The notes under the pieces: model-generated
The model's input: the letters and a program-made list of their open reading frames with translations, nothing else
The model's database searches: none
What the model was told of the DNA's origin: nothing
Part shown: positions 1 to 8,661 of the stretch, piece after piece
Layout of the letters: the number at the start of each line of letters is the position of its first letter
Position numbering within the stretch: position 1 is the first letter of the stretch
Assembly: GCF_004804275.1 (NCBI RefSeq)
Contig: NZ_STGI01000001.1
Span: 678,463-742,462 of the forward strand
Direction of reading: 5' to 3'
DNA: 64,000 nucleotides
DNA from: Herbaspirillum sp. ST 5-3
Lineage (GTDB): Bacteria; Pseudomonadota; Gammaproteobacteria; Burkholderiales; Burkholderiaceae_D
Translations under genes and position numbers: made by a program

Positions 1-2
1 GC

Positions 3-1937
3 GCGGCGGTGGCGGCGAATGTGAACATCACCTACAAGATCCTCTATAACGATGCGGTGGCGATGACCGGCGGCCAGCCGGTGGACGGCATCACGTCGGT
101 GCCGATGATCGCGCAGCAGATGGCGGCCGAGGGCGTCAAGCGGATTGCATTGGTGACCGAAGACTTGTTGCGTTACGCCGACCGTTCGTCCTTGCCGCAG
201 ATCGTCACCCTGCATGACCGCAAGGAACTCGACGCGGTGCAGCGCGAACTGCGCGAAGTGCCGGGCGTATCGGTGCTGATCTACGACCAGACCTGCGCAG
301 CCGAGAAACGCCGCCGGCGCAAGAAGAATGAATATCCCGATCCGCCCAAGCGCCTGTTCATCAATGACGCGGTATGCGAAGGCTGCGGCGATTGCGGCGT
401 GGCCTCGAACTGCACGTCGCTGATGCCGCTGGAAACCGAGTTCGGGCGCAAGCGCACCATCGACCAGTCCTCGTGCAACAAGGATTATTCCTGCGTGAAG
501 GGCTTCTGCCCGAGCTTCGTCACGGTCGAGGGCGGCACGGTCAGGAAGTCGAAGACCGGCGCGGCCAAGCAGGACGACTTCGGCCCGCTGCCCGACCCGG
601 TCCTGCCGGCGTGCGATGCGTCCTTCAACATCCTGCTCAACGGCATCGGCGGCACCGGTGTGATCACCATCGGCGCGCTGATCGGCATGGCCGCGCATCT
701 CGAAGGCAAGGGCGTGTCGGTGCTCGACATGACCGGCATGTCGCAGAAGAACGGTTCGGTCACTTCGCACATCCGCATCAGCAAGACGCCCGGCACGATC
801 CGCGCGCAGCGCATCGCCACCGGCGAAGCGGACCTGGTGCTGGGTTGCGACATGCTCACCGCCGGCGCGCAGGATGCGATTGCAAAGATGCGTCCGGGCC
901 GCACGCGAGCGGTGGTCAACACGCACCAGCAGCCGACCGGGCATTTCACGAAGAACCCCGACTGGGCCTTCCCGCTGGGCGAGGTGCAGGCGCTGGTCAA
1001 CGAGTCGGTCGCCAACCGGGCCGATTACATCGATGCAACGAAGCTCGCCACGGCGTTGATGGGCGACGCGATCGCGACCAACCTGTTCATGCTCGGCTTT
1101 GCCTGGCAGAAGGGGGCGCTGCCGGTGTCCGAGGCGGCGCTGCTGCGCGCGATCGAACTGAACGGCGTGGCGGTCGAGTCCAACAAGAGAAGTTTCCTGT
1201 GGGGCCGGCGCGCGGCGGTCGATCTGGCCCGCGTCGAGCGCATCGCCCTGCCCGGCAAGCCGGTCACGCTGCACCTCGCGGAAAGCCTGAGCGGACTGGT
1301 TCAACGGCGCGTCGCCTTCCTCACCGATTACCAGGATGCGGACTACGCGGCGCGTTACGAGGCTCTCGTCAATACGGTGCGCAAGGCCGAAGAAGGACTC
1401 GGCAAGGGCGACAAGCTCGCGCGCGCGGTGGCGAAGGCGTACTTCAAGCTGATGGCGTACAAGGACGAGTATGAAGTCGCGCGCCTGTACACCAATGGCG
1501 AATTCGTCGAGAAGCTGAAGCAGCAGTTCGACGGCGAGTTCAGCCTGAAATTCAACCTCGCGCCGCCCTTGTTCGCGAAGAAGGATGGCAACGGGCATCT
1601 GGTCAAGGCGGAATACGGCTCGTGGATGTGGCAGGGCTTCCGCCTGCTGGCAAAGATGAAGACGCTGCGCGGCACGAAGCTGGACGTGTTCGGCTACACG
1701 GCCGAGCGCAGGATGGAACGGGCGCTGATCGAGGAGTACCGCGACGTCATTCTGGCGCTGCTGGATCGCCTTTCCGACGACAACTACGCGCAGGCGGTGC
1801 AGATTGCCGCCCTGCCGGAGAAAGTACGCGGGTTCGGGCATGTCAAGGCGAAGGCGGTGGATCGCTACCATGCCGAGCTTGCCGAATTGCAGCAGCGGTT
1901 TGGCGAGACGGCAAAAGGCTTGTCGCACGCCGCCTGA
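3..1937 (+). CDS. Indolepyruvate ferredoxin oxidoreductase, fused, 3' part
   Basis: C-terminal part of a fused 2-oxoacid:ferredoxin oxidoreductase of the indolepyruvate type, which oxidatively decarboxylates arylpyruvates to acyl-CoA in aromatic amino acid breakdown. The reading frame is open to the window edge, so the start lies upstream; family members have about 1150-1200 residues. In order the sequence shows the end of the TPP-binding domain (KILYNDAVAMTGGQ), a cysteine cluster for Fe-S (CEGCGDCG, then further Cys in the next 45 residues), the gamma/POR domain (NGIGGTGVIT, SQKNGSVTSH) and the C-terminal extension typical of the fused form. The gene ends with its own terminator, so nothing downstream appears cotranscribed. 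The family is clear; the exact substrate is not visible from sequence. Confidence 0.93.
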   Translation, partial: AAVAANVNITYKILYNDAVAMTGGQPVDGITSVPMIAQQMAAEGVKRIALVTEDLLRYADRSSLPQIVTLHDRKELDAVQRELREVPGVSVLIYDQTCAAEKRRRRKKNEYPDPPKRLFINDAVCEGCGDCGVASNCTSLMPLETEFGRKRTIDQSSCNKDYSCVKGFCPSFVTVEGGTVRKSKTGAAKQDDFGPLPDPVLPACDASFNILLNGIGGTGVITIGALIGMAAHLEGKGVSVLDMTGMSQKNGSVTSHIRISKTPGTIRAQRIATGEADLVLGCDMLTAGAQDAIAKMRPGRTRAVVNTHQQPTGHFTKNPDWAFPLGEVQALVNESVANRADYIDATKLATALMGDAIATNLFMLGFAWQKGALPVSEAALLRAIELNGVAVESNKRSFLWGRRAAVDLARVERIALPGKPVTLHLAESLSGLVQRRVAFLTDYQDADYAARYEALVNTVRKAEEGLGKGDKLARAVAKAYFKLMAYKDEYEVARLYTNGEFVEKLKQQFDGEFSLKFNLAPPLFAKKDGNGHLVKAEYGSWMWQGFRLLAKMKTLRGTKLDVFGYTAERRMERALIEEYRDVILALLDRLSDDNYAQAVQIAALPEKVRGFGHVKAKAVDRYHAELAELQQRFGETAKGLSHAA

Positions 1938-1982
1938 CTCGACCTGCTTCAACCTGCGCGCCCCTGTATCAGCAGGCATGCG

Positions 1983-2022
1983 ATGCCGGCTTTTCCTTGC
2001 GAGGAAGGGCCGGCATTTTTTT
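1983..2022 (+). terminator. Rho-independent terminator of the oxidoreductase gene
   Basis: Perfect outer stem ATGCCGGC/GCCGGCAT with an inner TTCCT/AGGAA stem and a four-base loop, followed by a run of seven T. It closes the upstream transcript and isolates the effector genes that follow. Confidence 0.9.
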
Positions 2023-2060
2023 GGAGTGAGAACAGTCAAGACGCCACATTCTTCCTGTCT

Positions 2061-2088
2061 GGAACTGCCTTGGCTTCTCAGGCACACA
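2061..2088 (+). promoter_or_regulatory. hrp box-like promoter (HrpL type)
   Basis: GGAACT, 15 bases, then GCACACA. The known HrpL (ECF sigma) consensus is GGAACC-N15/16-CCACNNA, so both half-sites match with one deviation in each. It ends 33 bases before the ATG of the small effector candidate, a normal distance. A second site of the same kind stands before the next gene, which strengthens the call. Confidence 0.65.
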
Positions 2089-2121
2089 TAGTCACTGGCG
2101 AAACCTTTCTCACCCCGACCC

Positions 2122-2931
2122 ATGCCTCCCAAAATTCCTCTGTCTTCGCCCAAAGCGCAGCTTGCGGATCAGGTCCCGAACGTTCAGCATTTGAATGCGT
2201 CGGAAGCACCGAGCCCGGCCACGTCCCAGGTACGGAGACCGAGATCCGCGAGCGACAAGCCTCTTCAGATTCAACGGGAAGCCGGACGCCCTCTTGCCTT
2301 GCAAAAAAACGCTTCACAACTCTCTGCCCATGAGAAAGCGCTCGTCAAGCAAACGTATGAAGAGAACCGCTATTACCATGGGACCGGACACAAGAAGGAA
2401 ATTGAGCGAGTAGGCCTGGACACAAGGCGCAAGACCGCTGGCGCGACAAAGGCTGTCGCCGACATGCAGCTTCTTGATGAAAGTCTTGTCGACCCAGCGC
2501 GGAACTTCAATTACTTCACCCAAAACAAGGTATTGGCGAAGTATTTCGCGACGACTGCCAGCGGCGACACCAATTCTCCCGGCCTGGTAAGAGCCCTTAT
2601 CAATAGAGACAGGATGCGGCTGGAGCGCGATCCCGATATGGAAACAGACCCCGCCTCCCCGTTTTACAACGCGGCCCATCGCACATCGGCAAGCGTGCCG
2701 CCGGAATTTCTGCTGCATTCAAAAAAAGGGACCCCACGTCCGCCAACAGCCGCAATACGCGTTTTTAGAGAAAAGCTTGCCGAAAAAGGCGTAAAGCTGT
2801 CTGCCCGCGCGGCAGCTCGTTTATTGAAGCAGGAGCAATCGGATTCTGAAGATGATTTCCCCGTTGATGGCTCCGCAGCGCAAGAAGTGGCGGATTTTCT
2901 GGGCGGCAGTGGATCGCAGGCGAAGGAGTAG
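2122..2931 (+). CDS. Probable type III effector, ADP-ribosyltransferase-like
   Basis: A 269-residue protein without signal peptide or membrane segment. The first 65 residues are rich in Ser, Pro, Gln and Ala, as usual for type III secretion signals. The middle has features of the H-Y-E class of ADP-ribosyltransferase folds: YYHGTG with His86, NYFT with Tyr131 followed by AKYFA, and VPPEF with Glu195. The order and spacing fit, but the assignment rests on motifs read by eye. The tail is acidic and charged. The gene stands alone behind an hrp-box-like promoter and is followed by a stem-loop. No Shine-Dalgarno is obvious before the chosen ATG, which is the only start lying shortly after the hrp box. 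Codon use is less GC-rich than in neighbours, consistent with acquisition. Other fold assignments remain possible. Confidence 0.65.
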   Translation: MPPKIPLSSPKAQLADQVPNVQHLNASEAPSPATSQVRRPRSASDKPLQIQREAGRPLALQKNASQLSAHEKALVKQTYEENRYYHGTGHKKEIERVGLDTRRKTAGATKAVADMQLLDESLVDPARNFNYFTQNKVLAKYFATTASGDTNSPGLVRALINRDRMRLERDPDMETDPASPFYNAAHRTSASVPPEFLLHSKKGTPRPPTAAIRVFREKLAEKGVKLSARAAARLLKQEQSDSEDDFPVDGSAAQEVADFLGGSGSQAKE

Positions 2932-2965
2932 AAGCATCAAGGGCTCGCCACGTTCGATCTTCTTC

Positions 2966-2993
2966 GGCCTGCGCGTCATCCTGACGGCAGGCC
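2966..2993 (+). terminator. Stem-loop after the small effector gene
   Basis: A 12-bp nearly perfect hairpin, GGCCTGC and CGTCA on the left arm with TGACG and GCAGGCC on the right. The T run starts about a dozen bases later, so terminator strength is uncertain. Confidence 0.5.
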
Positions 2994-3053
2994 TGCGATG
3001 CCGATATTTTTAATGGCGAGCGAGAAAAGTTGAGGGACCATTTCCCTGCCGGT

Positions 3054-3082
3054 GGAACCGCCTCGTGAGACGGCATCACGCA
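3054..3082 (+). promoter_or_regulatory. hrp box-like promoter (HrpL type) of the SKWP gene
   Basis: GGAACC, 16 bases, then TCACGCA. It matches the HrpL consensus GGAACC-N15/16-CCACNNA at every defined position except the first C of the second half. It ends 40 bases before the ATG at 3123. Confidence 0.7.
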
Positions 3083-3122
3083 TGACAAATCGGACAGCCT
3101 GGAACCAACTGAAAGCGTCTCC

Positions 3123-6100
3123 ATGCAAGGCAAGGTCTCACGTACGCATCACCCAACTCCCGCCGGGGGCAGCGAACGCGTGGCCGGTTCCGCTCAGCGC
3201 ATCCTGGACCAGGCATTTGCGTCGAGGGGAGACGATCTTCTGTATGTCGGCAATGGCAGGCTATACCAGCAATTGTTGAGTATCAGCCCTGCGGCGCTGC
3301 AGGATGCACGGCAACTGTCGACCTTCGCCACGCTCCTGGCCAATGCGGCCGGGCACATCGACAGGGCGGCGTCGCGCGATCTGGGAGGCGCCGCGCAGCG
3401 CGATCGATTGCGCGCCGAGACGCTGGCCAGGCTATCGTCCATTGCACAGCATTGCAATCAGCGCGATCGCGCCACGGGATTTTTTTCGCAATTGAACGCC
3501 GCAGCGCGGGTAGGCTTCTGCAATGCGTTCAGCAAGTTCCCATCGGACGCGCAATGCCGGACAGCGTGCGCGGGCATGGCCGGAAGCTTGCGTCGTCTCG
3601 ATGGCATGTCGGCCCAGCATGTCTCCCTGTTGGCCAATGCCTTCGCCAAGTGGCCACAGGAGCGTGAATGCCGCCAGGCCAGCGGACGACTGGCACAGTG
3701 GGTAACAAGCCGATCGGATGCCCATCTCGCCAGGCTGACGTCCCAGGAACTGGCCCTCCTGGTCAACGCCTTCTCCAGGCATCCGGATCTTGCGCACTGC
3801 CGCGCTGCCGGCGCACGCATGGCAGGTCAGGTAGCGGATTCCGCGCTCGACCTCGAAAAATTCACGCCGCAACATCTGTCCAATCTGGCCAATGGCTTCT
3901 CCAGATGGCCTGACGATGCGTCTTGCCGCGTCGCGTGCGAACGCCTGGCGGAGCATGTGACGATGCCCGCGGTGAATCTCAGGCAATTCAACTCGCAATG
4001 CCTGTCCAACCTGGCCAATGCGTTCGCCAAATGGCCCGACGATGCGCGCTGCCGCAACGCATGCGCACGCGTCGCGCAGCAGGTGACGAGCCGATCGGCT
4101 GCGGACCTCGGAAAATTCACGCAGCAGCATATGGCCAATCTGGCCAATGCCTTCTCCAAATGGCCGGAGGATGCGCACTGCCGCAGGGCCGGCGCGCGCC
4201 TGGCACAACAGGTAACGGGCAGATTGGTGGCCGCCCCCGCCGAATTCACCGGGCAAAATATGGCCAACCTGGCCAATGCGTTTTCCAAGTGGTCCGACGA
4301 TGCGCATTGCCAGCTTGCCTGCACGCGGCTGGCGCAACAGGTGGCGAACCAGACGGTCGCTCTCGATACATTCAACTCGCAAGATCTGTCCAATCTGGCC
4401 AACGCGTTCTCTGCGAGGCCGGACGATGCGATTTGTCGCGCTGCATGCGCGACCATCGCGCGGCAGATCAGGAACCGGCCGGCGGAAGACCTCGCGCAAT
4501 TCACACCGCAGGGCCTGGCCACGCTGGCGATCGTGTTCGGCAAGCAGGCGGACAATGGAGACTGCCGCGCTGCGGGCACGCGCATTGCGCAGTTGATGAC
4601 GGATCCGGCTGTCGATCCGGCGAGGTTCGACCTGCAAGCCGTGGCCAATCTCGCCAACGCGTTCGCCAAATGGCCGGACGACGCGCATTGCCGCGCAGCG
4701 TGCTTGCGCCTGGCGCAGCAGGTGGCGAATATGGATAGCGTGCGATTCGATGCGCAGAGCTTGTCCCATCTGGCCAATGCGTTTTCCAAGTGGCCAGGCG
4801 AAACGAAATGTCGCACGGCGTGTACGCGGCTGGCGCAAGGCGTGACGGATCCGGCGGTCGATCTCGGTACCTTCGCGCCGCAATCCCTGGCCACACTCGC
4901 CAACGCGTTCTCCAAATGGCCGGACAACCCACATTGCCGTGCGGCGCAAGCAAGGGTGGCGCAGCAACTGATCAATCCGCTTGCCGATTTCCACGAATTC
5001 ACACCGCAAAATCTGTCCAACCTGGCCAATGCCTTCGTCAAATGGCCGGACGATGAACGCTCCCGCCTGGCATGCGTGCGCCTGGCACAGCGCGTGGCGG
5101 ACCCGGCCGTCGATCTCGGCGCATTCACCCCGCAAGCCCTGTCCAATCTGGCCAACGCCTTCGTCAAATGGCCGGACGACGCGCATTGCCATGCAGCCTG
5201 CGTACGCCTGGGGCAATGGGCGACCGGACCGCAGGTCGAGCTCGGGAAATTCTCGCCGCAGGAGCTGTCCAATCTCGCCAACGGACTCGCCAAATGGCCG
5301 GAGGATGAGCAGTGCCGTGCCGCGTGCGCACGCCTGGCGGAGTGGGTCGCAGGCCCGCATGTCAATCTCGATACATTTCGGCCGCTCGACCTGGCCAACC
5401 TCACCAATACGTTCGCGAAATGGCCAGGCAATGCGCATTGCCTGGCAGCGTGCGCACGTCTGGCGCGGCAGGTGGCGAATCCGGCCAAGAACCTCCAGGC
5501 ATTCAAGGCGCAAGAGCTGACCAATCTGGCCAATGCATTCAGCCGGTGCCTGTCGCCGGAGGCCGAGGACGAAGATCCCGCGCTCTTGCAGGGACTCAGC
5601 CGCATTGCCCGGCATGTCGCCGCGCAGCCGGACATGGTCGCCGGATTCGGCGCACTGGACATCGGCCAGATGCTCAAGGCGCTGCGCCGCGACGAACTGG
5701 AGGACGGACTGAACCGTCTTGCGCCGCCCTGCCTTGCGCGCCTGTCATCGCTGCGTGCCGCCGACAATCTCAAGACTGTGAATCTGGAAACCGTGGGCAC
5801 GCTGTGCATCGGTCTGCGGCCGCTATTGCGCAACAGGCGGCTCGGCCAGCACAAGCAGGCATGCGCGCAACTGCTGCATCAGCTGCAACCCATCGTCGAG
5901 CGCAAGCTCGGCCTGTTTCTTCAGCAGAGCCAGCATGAGGAAGCCTGTTCCACCCGCTGTCCCGCGCTGTCGTGCTATCAGATCCTGGCAACCTATCGGA
6001 CGCTGGTGCAGGCCGACGTCAAGGTAGGCGCGCCGGCCGCCGCCAATCTGGACGAGTGGACCAAGGCACTCTACGCGCGCAGCGCATCGCTGCTCGAATC

Positions 6101-8474
6101 CGACCTGTCCGACTATAGCTGGAACACCATTGCGCAGCTTGAAGCCGAAGAGCCCAGCGAGATCCTCGACCGCTTCGTCGAGAACCACCTGGAACGGATC
6201 ACGGCGAAGCACCCGCCGTCGTCATTCAATCTGGAGGCGGCATTCGATAGCATGGACCATCCGCCGCAACTGCCGCAGGGTCAAGACGGGCTGATGCGTG
6301 TGCCGCAGGTCAATCTGCGCGGCCGCCGCGTCGGCGATGAGACGCCGGAACAGTATTCGATTCTGGCGCGCCTGACGCAAGGCCAGGTGCCGCTGGTGCT
6401 GGCCCAATTGCCAGGACAGATGAGCAAGCTGCTGCTCGGGCGCATCGTCCATGTGGACAACGTACCATACCGGCTCGACCTGTTCGGCGGCAGCAAGATG
6501 AAGATCGAGGGCATGACGCTGGATCGCATCTTCAGCGAGAGCGACAAGCCGGCCGCGCGCAGCTACGGTAAGCTGTTTGCGGCACCGCTGGCCGACAGTG
6601 CGCCGCACAGCGATCTGGCCCGACTGATGACCCAGATGTTCCCGTACCAGGAGAGTTTCTATTATTTCCAGCGCATGATGATGTCCTCGCCGCCGGGGAT
6701 GAGCACGCGGCCGGACGGGCATGTACTCGAAGGCAATTTCAGGATCGGCATGCTGCCGGATCGTCAGGCCGGCGTTCATCCGTTTCACATCCGGGATGCG
6801 CAAGGACAGTCTCTCGCGCTGCAGCCGCATGACGGCTGTGGCTTCATCAAGCAATCGTTGGCGCAGAAGATGGCGTGGTATGAGCCGGCGCAACAGGCCT
6901 CCCCCTATGGCAAGCCGCAATCGGCCAACCTGCCGGCGCACGCCTTGCAGCACTATGGTCAGAACGATGCCGTGGTCGAGGAAACTATCGAGCGAATGGT
7001 GCGGACGCTCAATGGAAAGGCGCCGGAAAAAGAGGAACTGTATCGAGCATTGACGGCCGGATTGATCCGGGGCGACATCGCGGTGGCAGTGCCCTCGGCC
7101 GACGGCAAGGTGCATTTGCCACGGCAGAAGAGCGCTGAGTTCGACGCGCATCGACATGCGAATCTGTTGATCGGCAAAAGCCCGTACGACAAGCCGAACC
7201 TGCGGCCTCTCGAGCAGGAGCGCGTCGCCACGCAGGACGACGCGACCGCGCGCTTCCTGTCCGCTTGCACCGCGTTTCAGTACAGCTTTGTGGCACAGCA
7301 GCTAGGCGCAAGCAAAGACGAGGGCAAGGCGCCCTTGATGGGCGCCAAGGGCATTCTGGTGGTGCTGCCCGATGCCCTGTGGCCGGAGACGTTCAGCGGG
7401 CAGGACCTGGTGATGTCGGCCGAAGACATGAAGCTGCATTCGAGCTGGACCGACGCCAAGCATCGCAGCAACGAGGACAGTCTGTTCGAGGCCCGCGGGA
7501 TACTGGCCACCACCAATATTTTCCCGCCCGGTTCGACGATTGCGATGCCGCTGGCCGAGCAGAAGAAGCTCGATGGCGACTTCGATGGCGATCCTTTGCT
7601 GATCCTGGCCAATCGTCCGGCGCTGTTTGCGCTGGTGCGCGAGGCCGAGCAGCAGCGTGAGGATGCCGCATCGCTCAAGCCGCCGAAATCGGTTACGCCC
7701 GCACTCGACGAGTATGGGCAATACCGCTTCGGCCGTGCCAATCAGATCATGGCCACGCGCGGCCAGGTGCTGGAGGATTTCGTCGGCTTGCAGATGGCTT
7801 TCCTGGCGCTGCAGGCCGATCGCCGCAGCGAGGTCGCGCAACGCATTGCGGCCCGGGTGTATGAAGGTCAGGACGCGCTTCTCGGGAAAGAAGCTCCCGC
7901 GTACGTGGAAAACGATATGGCGCAAACCGCGCGCAATCTGCTGAGCATGGGGATCAAGATCGGCACCGACGCCTACAAATCGGACACCGGCATCGAGACC
8001 TACAGGCAGGTGGCGCTGAGCATCAAGCGGCTGTTCTCGCAACAGAAGGTCGTCACGGCGGTGCCCTACGGCAAGGGGCTGGCACGCAAGCTTGCGGCGG
8101 GACGTTTCGATCCGGAGGAGAGCCTCGCGTCGCTTGCCTCCAATCCGACACTGGCTGCGCAGGTGATGCGTGGGGCGATTGCCCGTTTGCATGCGAACGA
8201 CATGCTGCCGAAGGCGCAGATGTCCGCACCGAACGAAGCGCATGTCGCGGCGCCTGAACCGGAACCGGAGACCAAGCCGCAAACCGCACCGCACAGCAAG
8301 CCGCCGGCCTGGGGCGGAAACTCGGCGCAGCATTTGCGTGCTCGGCTGCGGGCAGATGCACGGTCCGATCACCCGCCATCCCAGGCCGAAACCAGCGGAA
8401 GACCGGCAATAGCAGGGCCGCGCCCCCAATTGCAAGCTTCGTCGCCGCAGGTGCGAACCAGAAAGCGCGCCTGA
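3123..8474 (+). CDS. SKWP-repeat (RipS-like) type III effector with polymerase-like C-terminus
   Basis: A 1783-residue protein. Residues about 128-815 hold 17 helical repeats of about 43 residues with the signature LANAF(S/A)KWPDDAHCR; the Ser-Lys-Trp-Pro core names the SKWP family of Ralstonia effectors (RipS). There is no signal peptide or membrane segment. The C-terminal half has no obvious repeats but shows short motifs in order: DGCGFI (1237-1242), KGILVVLP (from Lys1409), GILATTN then PPGS (1459-1471), and DGDFDGD (1484-1490). The last resembles the catalytic aspartate loop of two-barrel RNA polymerases, and the series resembles that of cellular RNA-dependent RNA polymerases; this is my inference. 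The tail is Pro/Glu-rich. Transcription should start at the hrp-box-like site upstream. Secretion is inferred; no secretion apparatus genes lie in the window. Confidence 0.88.
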   Translation: MQGKVSRTHHPTPAGGSERVAGSAQRILDQAFASRGDDLLYVGNGRLYQQLLSISPAALQDARQLSTFATLLANAAGHIDRAASRDLGGAAQRDRLRAETLARLSSIAQHCNQRDRATGFFSQLNAAARVGFCNAFSKFPSDAQCRTACAGMAGSLRRLDGMSAQHVSLLANAFAKWPQERECRQASGRLAQWVTSRSDAHLARLTSQELALLVNAFSRHPDLAHCRAAGARMAGQVADSALDLEKFTPQHLSNLANGFSRWPDDASCRVACERLAEHVTMPAVNLRQFNSQCLSNLANAFAKWPDDARCRNACARVAQQVTSRSAADLGKFTQQHMANLANAFSKWPEDAHCRRAGARLAQQVTGRLVAAPAEFTGQNMANLANAFSKWSDDAHCQLACTRLAQQVANQTVALDTFNSQDLSNLANAFSARPDDAICRAACATIARQIRNRPAEDLAQFTPQGLATLAIVFGKQADNGDCRAAGTRIAQLMTDPAVDPARFDLQAVANLANAFAKWPDDAHCRAACLRLAQQVANMDSVRFDAQSLSHLANAFSKWPGETKCRTACTRLAQGVTDPAVDLGTFAPQSLATLANAFSKWPDNPHCRAAQARVAQQLINPLADFHEFTPQNLSNLANAFVKWPDDERSRLACVRLAQRVADPAVDLGAFTPQALSNLANAFVKWPDDAHCHAACVRLGQWATGPQVELGKFSPQELSNLANGLAKWPEDEQCRAACARLAEWVAGPHVNLDTFRPLDLANLTNTFAKWPGNAHCLAACARLARQVANPAKNLQAFKAQELTNLANAFSRCLSPEAEDEDPALLQGLSRIARHVAAQPDMVAGFGALDIGQMLKALRRDELEDGLNRLAPPCLARLSSLRAADNLKTVNLETVGTLCIGLRPLLRNRRLGQHKQACAQLLHQLQPIVERKLGLFLQQSQHEEACSTRCPALSCYQILATYRTLVQADVKVGAPAAANLDEWTKALYARSASLLESDLSDYSWNTIAQLEAEEPSEILDRFVENHLERITAKHPPSSFNLEAAFDSMDHPPQLPQGQDGLMRVPQVNLRGRRVGDETPEQYSILARLTQGQVPLVLAQLPGQMSKLLLGRIVHVDNVPYRLDLFGGSKMKIEGMTLDRIFSESDKPAARSYGKLFAAPLADSAPHSDLARLMTQMFPYQESFYYFQRMMMSSPPGMSTRPDGHVLEGNFRIGMLPDRQAGVHPFHIRDAQGQSLALQPHDGCGFIKQSLAQKMAWYEPAQQASPYGKPQSANLPAHALQHYGQNDAVVEETIERMVRTLNGKAPEKEELYRALTAGLIRGDIAVAVPSADGKVHLPRQKSAEFDAHRHANLLIGKSPYDKPNLRPLEQERVATQDDATARFLSACTAFQYSFVAQQLGASKDEGKAPLMGAKGILVVLPDALWPETFSGQDLVMSAEDMKLHSSWTDAKHRSNEDSLFEARGILATTNIFPPGSTIAMPLAEQKKLDGDFDGDPLLILANRPALFALVREAEQQREDAASLKPPKSVTPALDEYGQYRFGRANQIMATRGQVLEDFVGLQMAFLALQADRRSEVAQRIAARVYEGQDALLGKEAPAYVENDMAQTARNLLSMGIKIGTDAYKSDTGIETYRQVALSIKRLFSQQKVVTAVPYGKGLARKLAAGRFDPEESLASLASNPTLAAQVMRGAIARLHANDMLPKAQMSAPNEAHVAAPEPEPETKPQTAPHSKPPAWGGNSAQHLRARLRADARSDHPPSQAETSGRPAIAGPRPQLQASSPQVRTRKRA
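3504..5570 (+). repeat. SKWP repeat array (17 units of about 129 bp)
   Basis: In-frame tandem repeats encoding about 43 residues each, with one unit two residues shorter. First (NAFSKFP) and last (NAFSRCL) units are degenerate, and units 7 and 8 have lost the KWP core. Units are diverged at the DNA level, so the array is old rather than freshly amplified. Confidence 0.92.
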
Positions 8475-8570
8475 CTTCGGCGCAATGTGCACGCCGAAAC
8501 GATTCCCTCCTTCAACACGGCCGGGCATTACCCTCCTGGAAACATTGTCTGCCGGATGACGGCAACCGGA

Positions 8571-8607
8571 TTGACGTTGTGTTAGATTGACGTTAACGTA
8601 AACGTAA
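8571..8607 (+). promoter_or_regulatory. ACGT-rich operator candidate before icmF
   Basis: TTGACGTT at 8571 is followed at 8587 by a second TTGACGTT that runs on into two further ACGT cores spaced six bases apart. The pattern resembles operators of MerR-family LiuR-type regulators of branched-chain acyl-CoA catabolism, which would suit icmF. The regulator itself is not in the window. Confidence 0.45.
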
Positions 8608-8661
8608 TCCGCCAGTTCCGCCATGCGCGGCGCCACCGAAAAGTAGATAAAGAGACAAGCA

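Noticed and set aside
3101..3122. Third hrp box starting with GGAACC at 3101
   Set aside because: No CAC half-site follows at 15-16 bases, and the position abuts the start codon.
3504..5570. CRISPR-like or satellite DNA
   Set aside because: Period of about 129 bp is in frame, diverged between units and codes for the SKWP protein repeats.
3432..5615. Long minus-strand frames over the SKWP repeats
   Set aside because: They arise from the repeated codon pattern of the plus-strand effector and have no independent domain.
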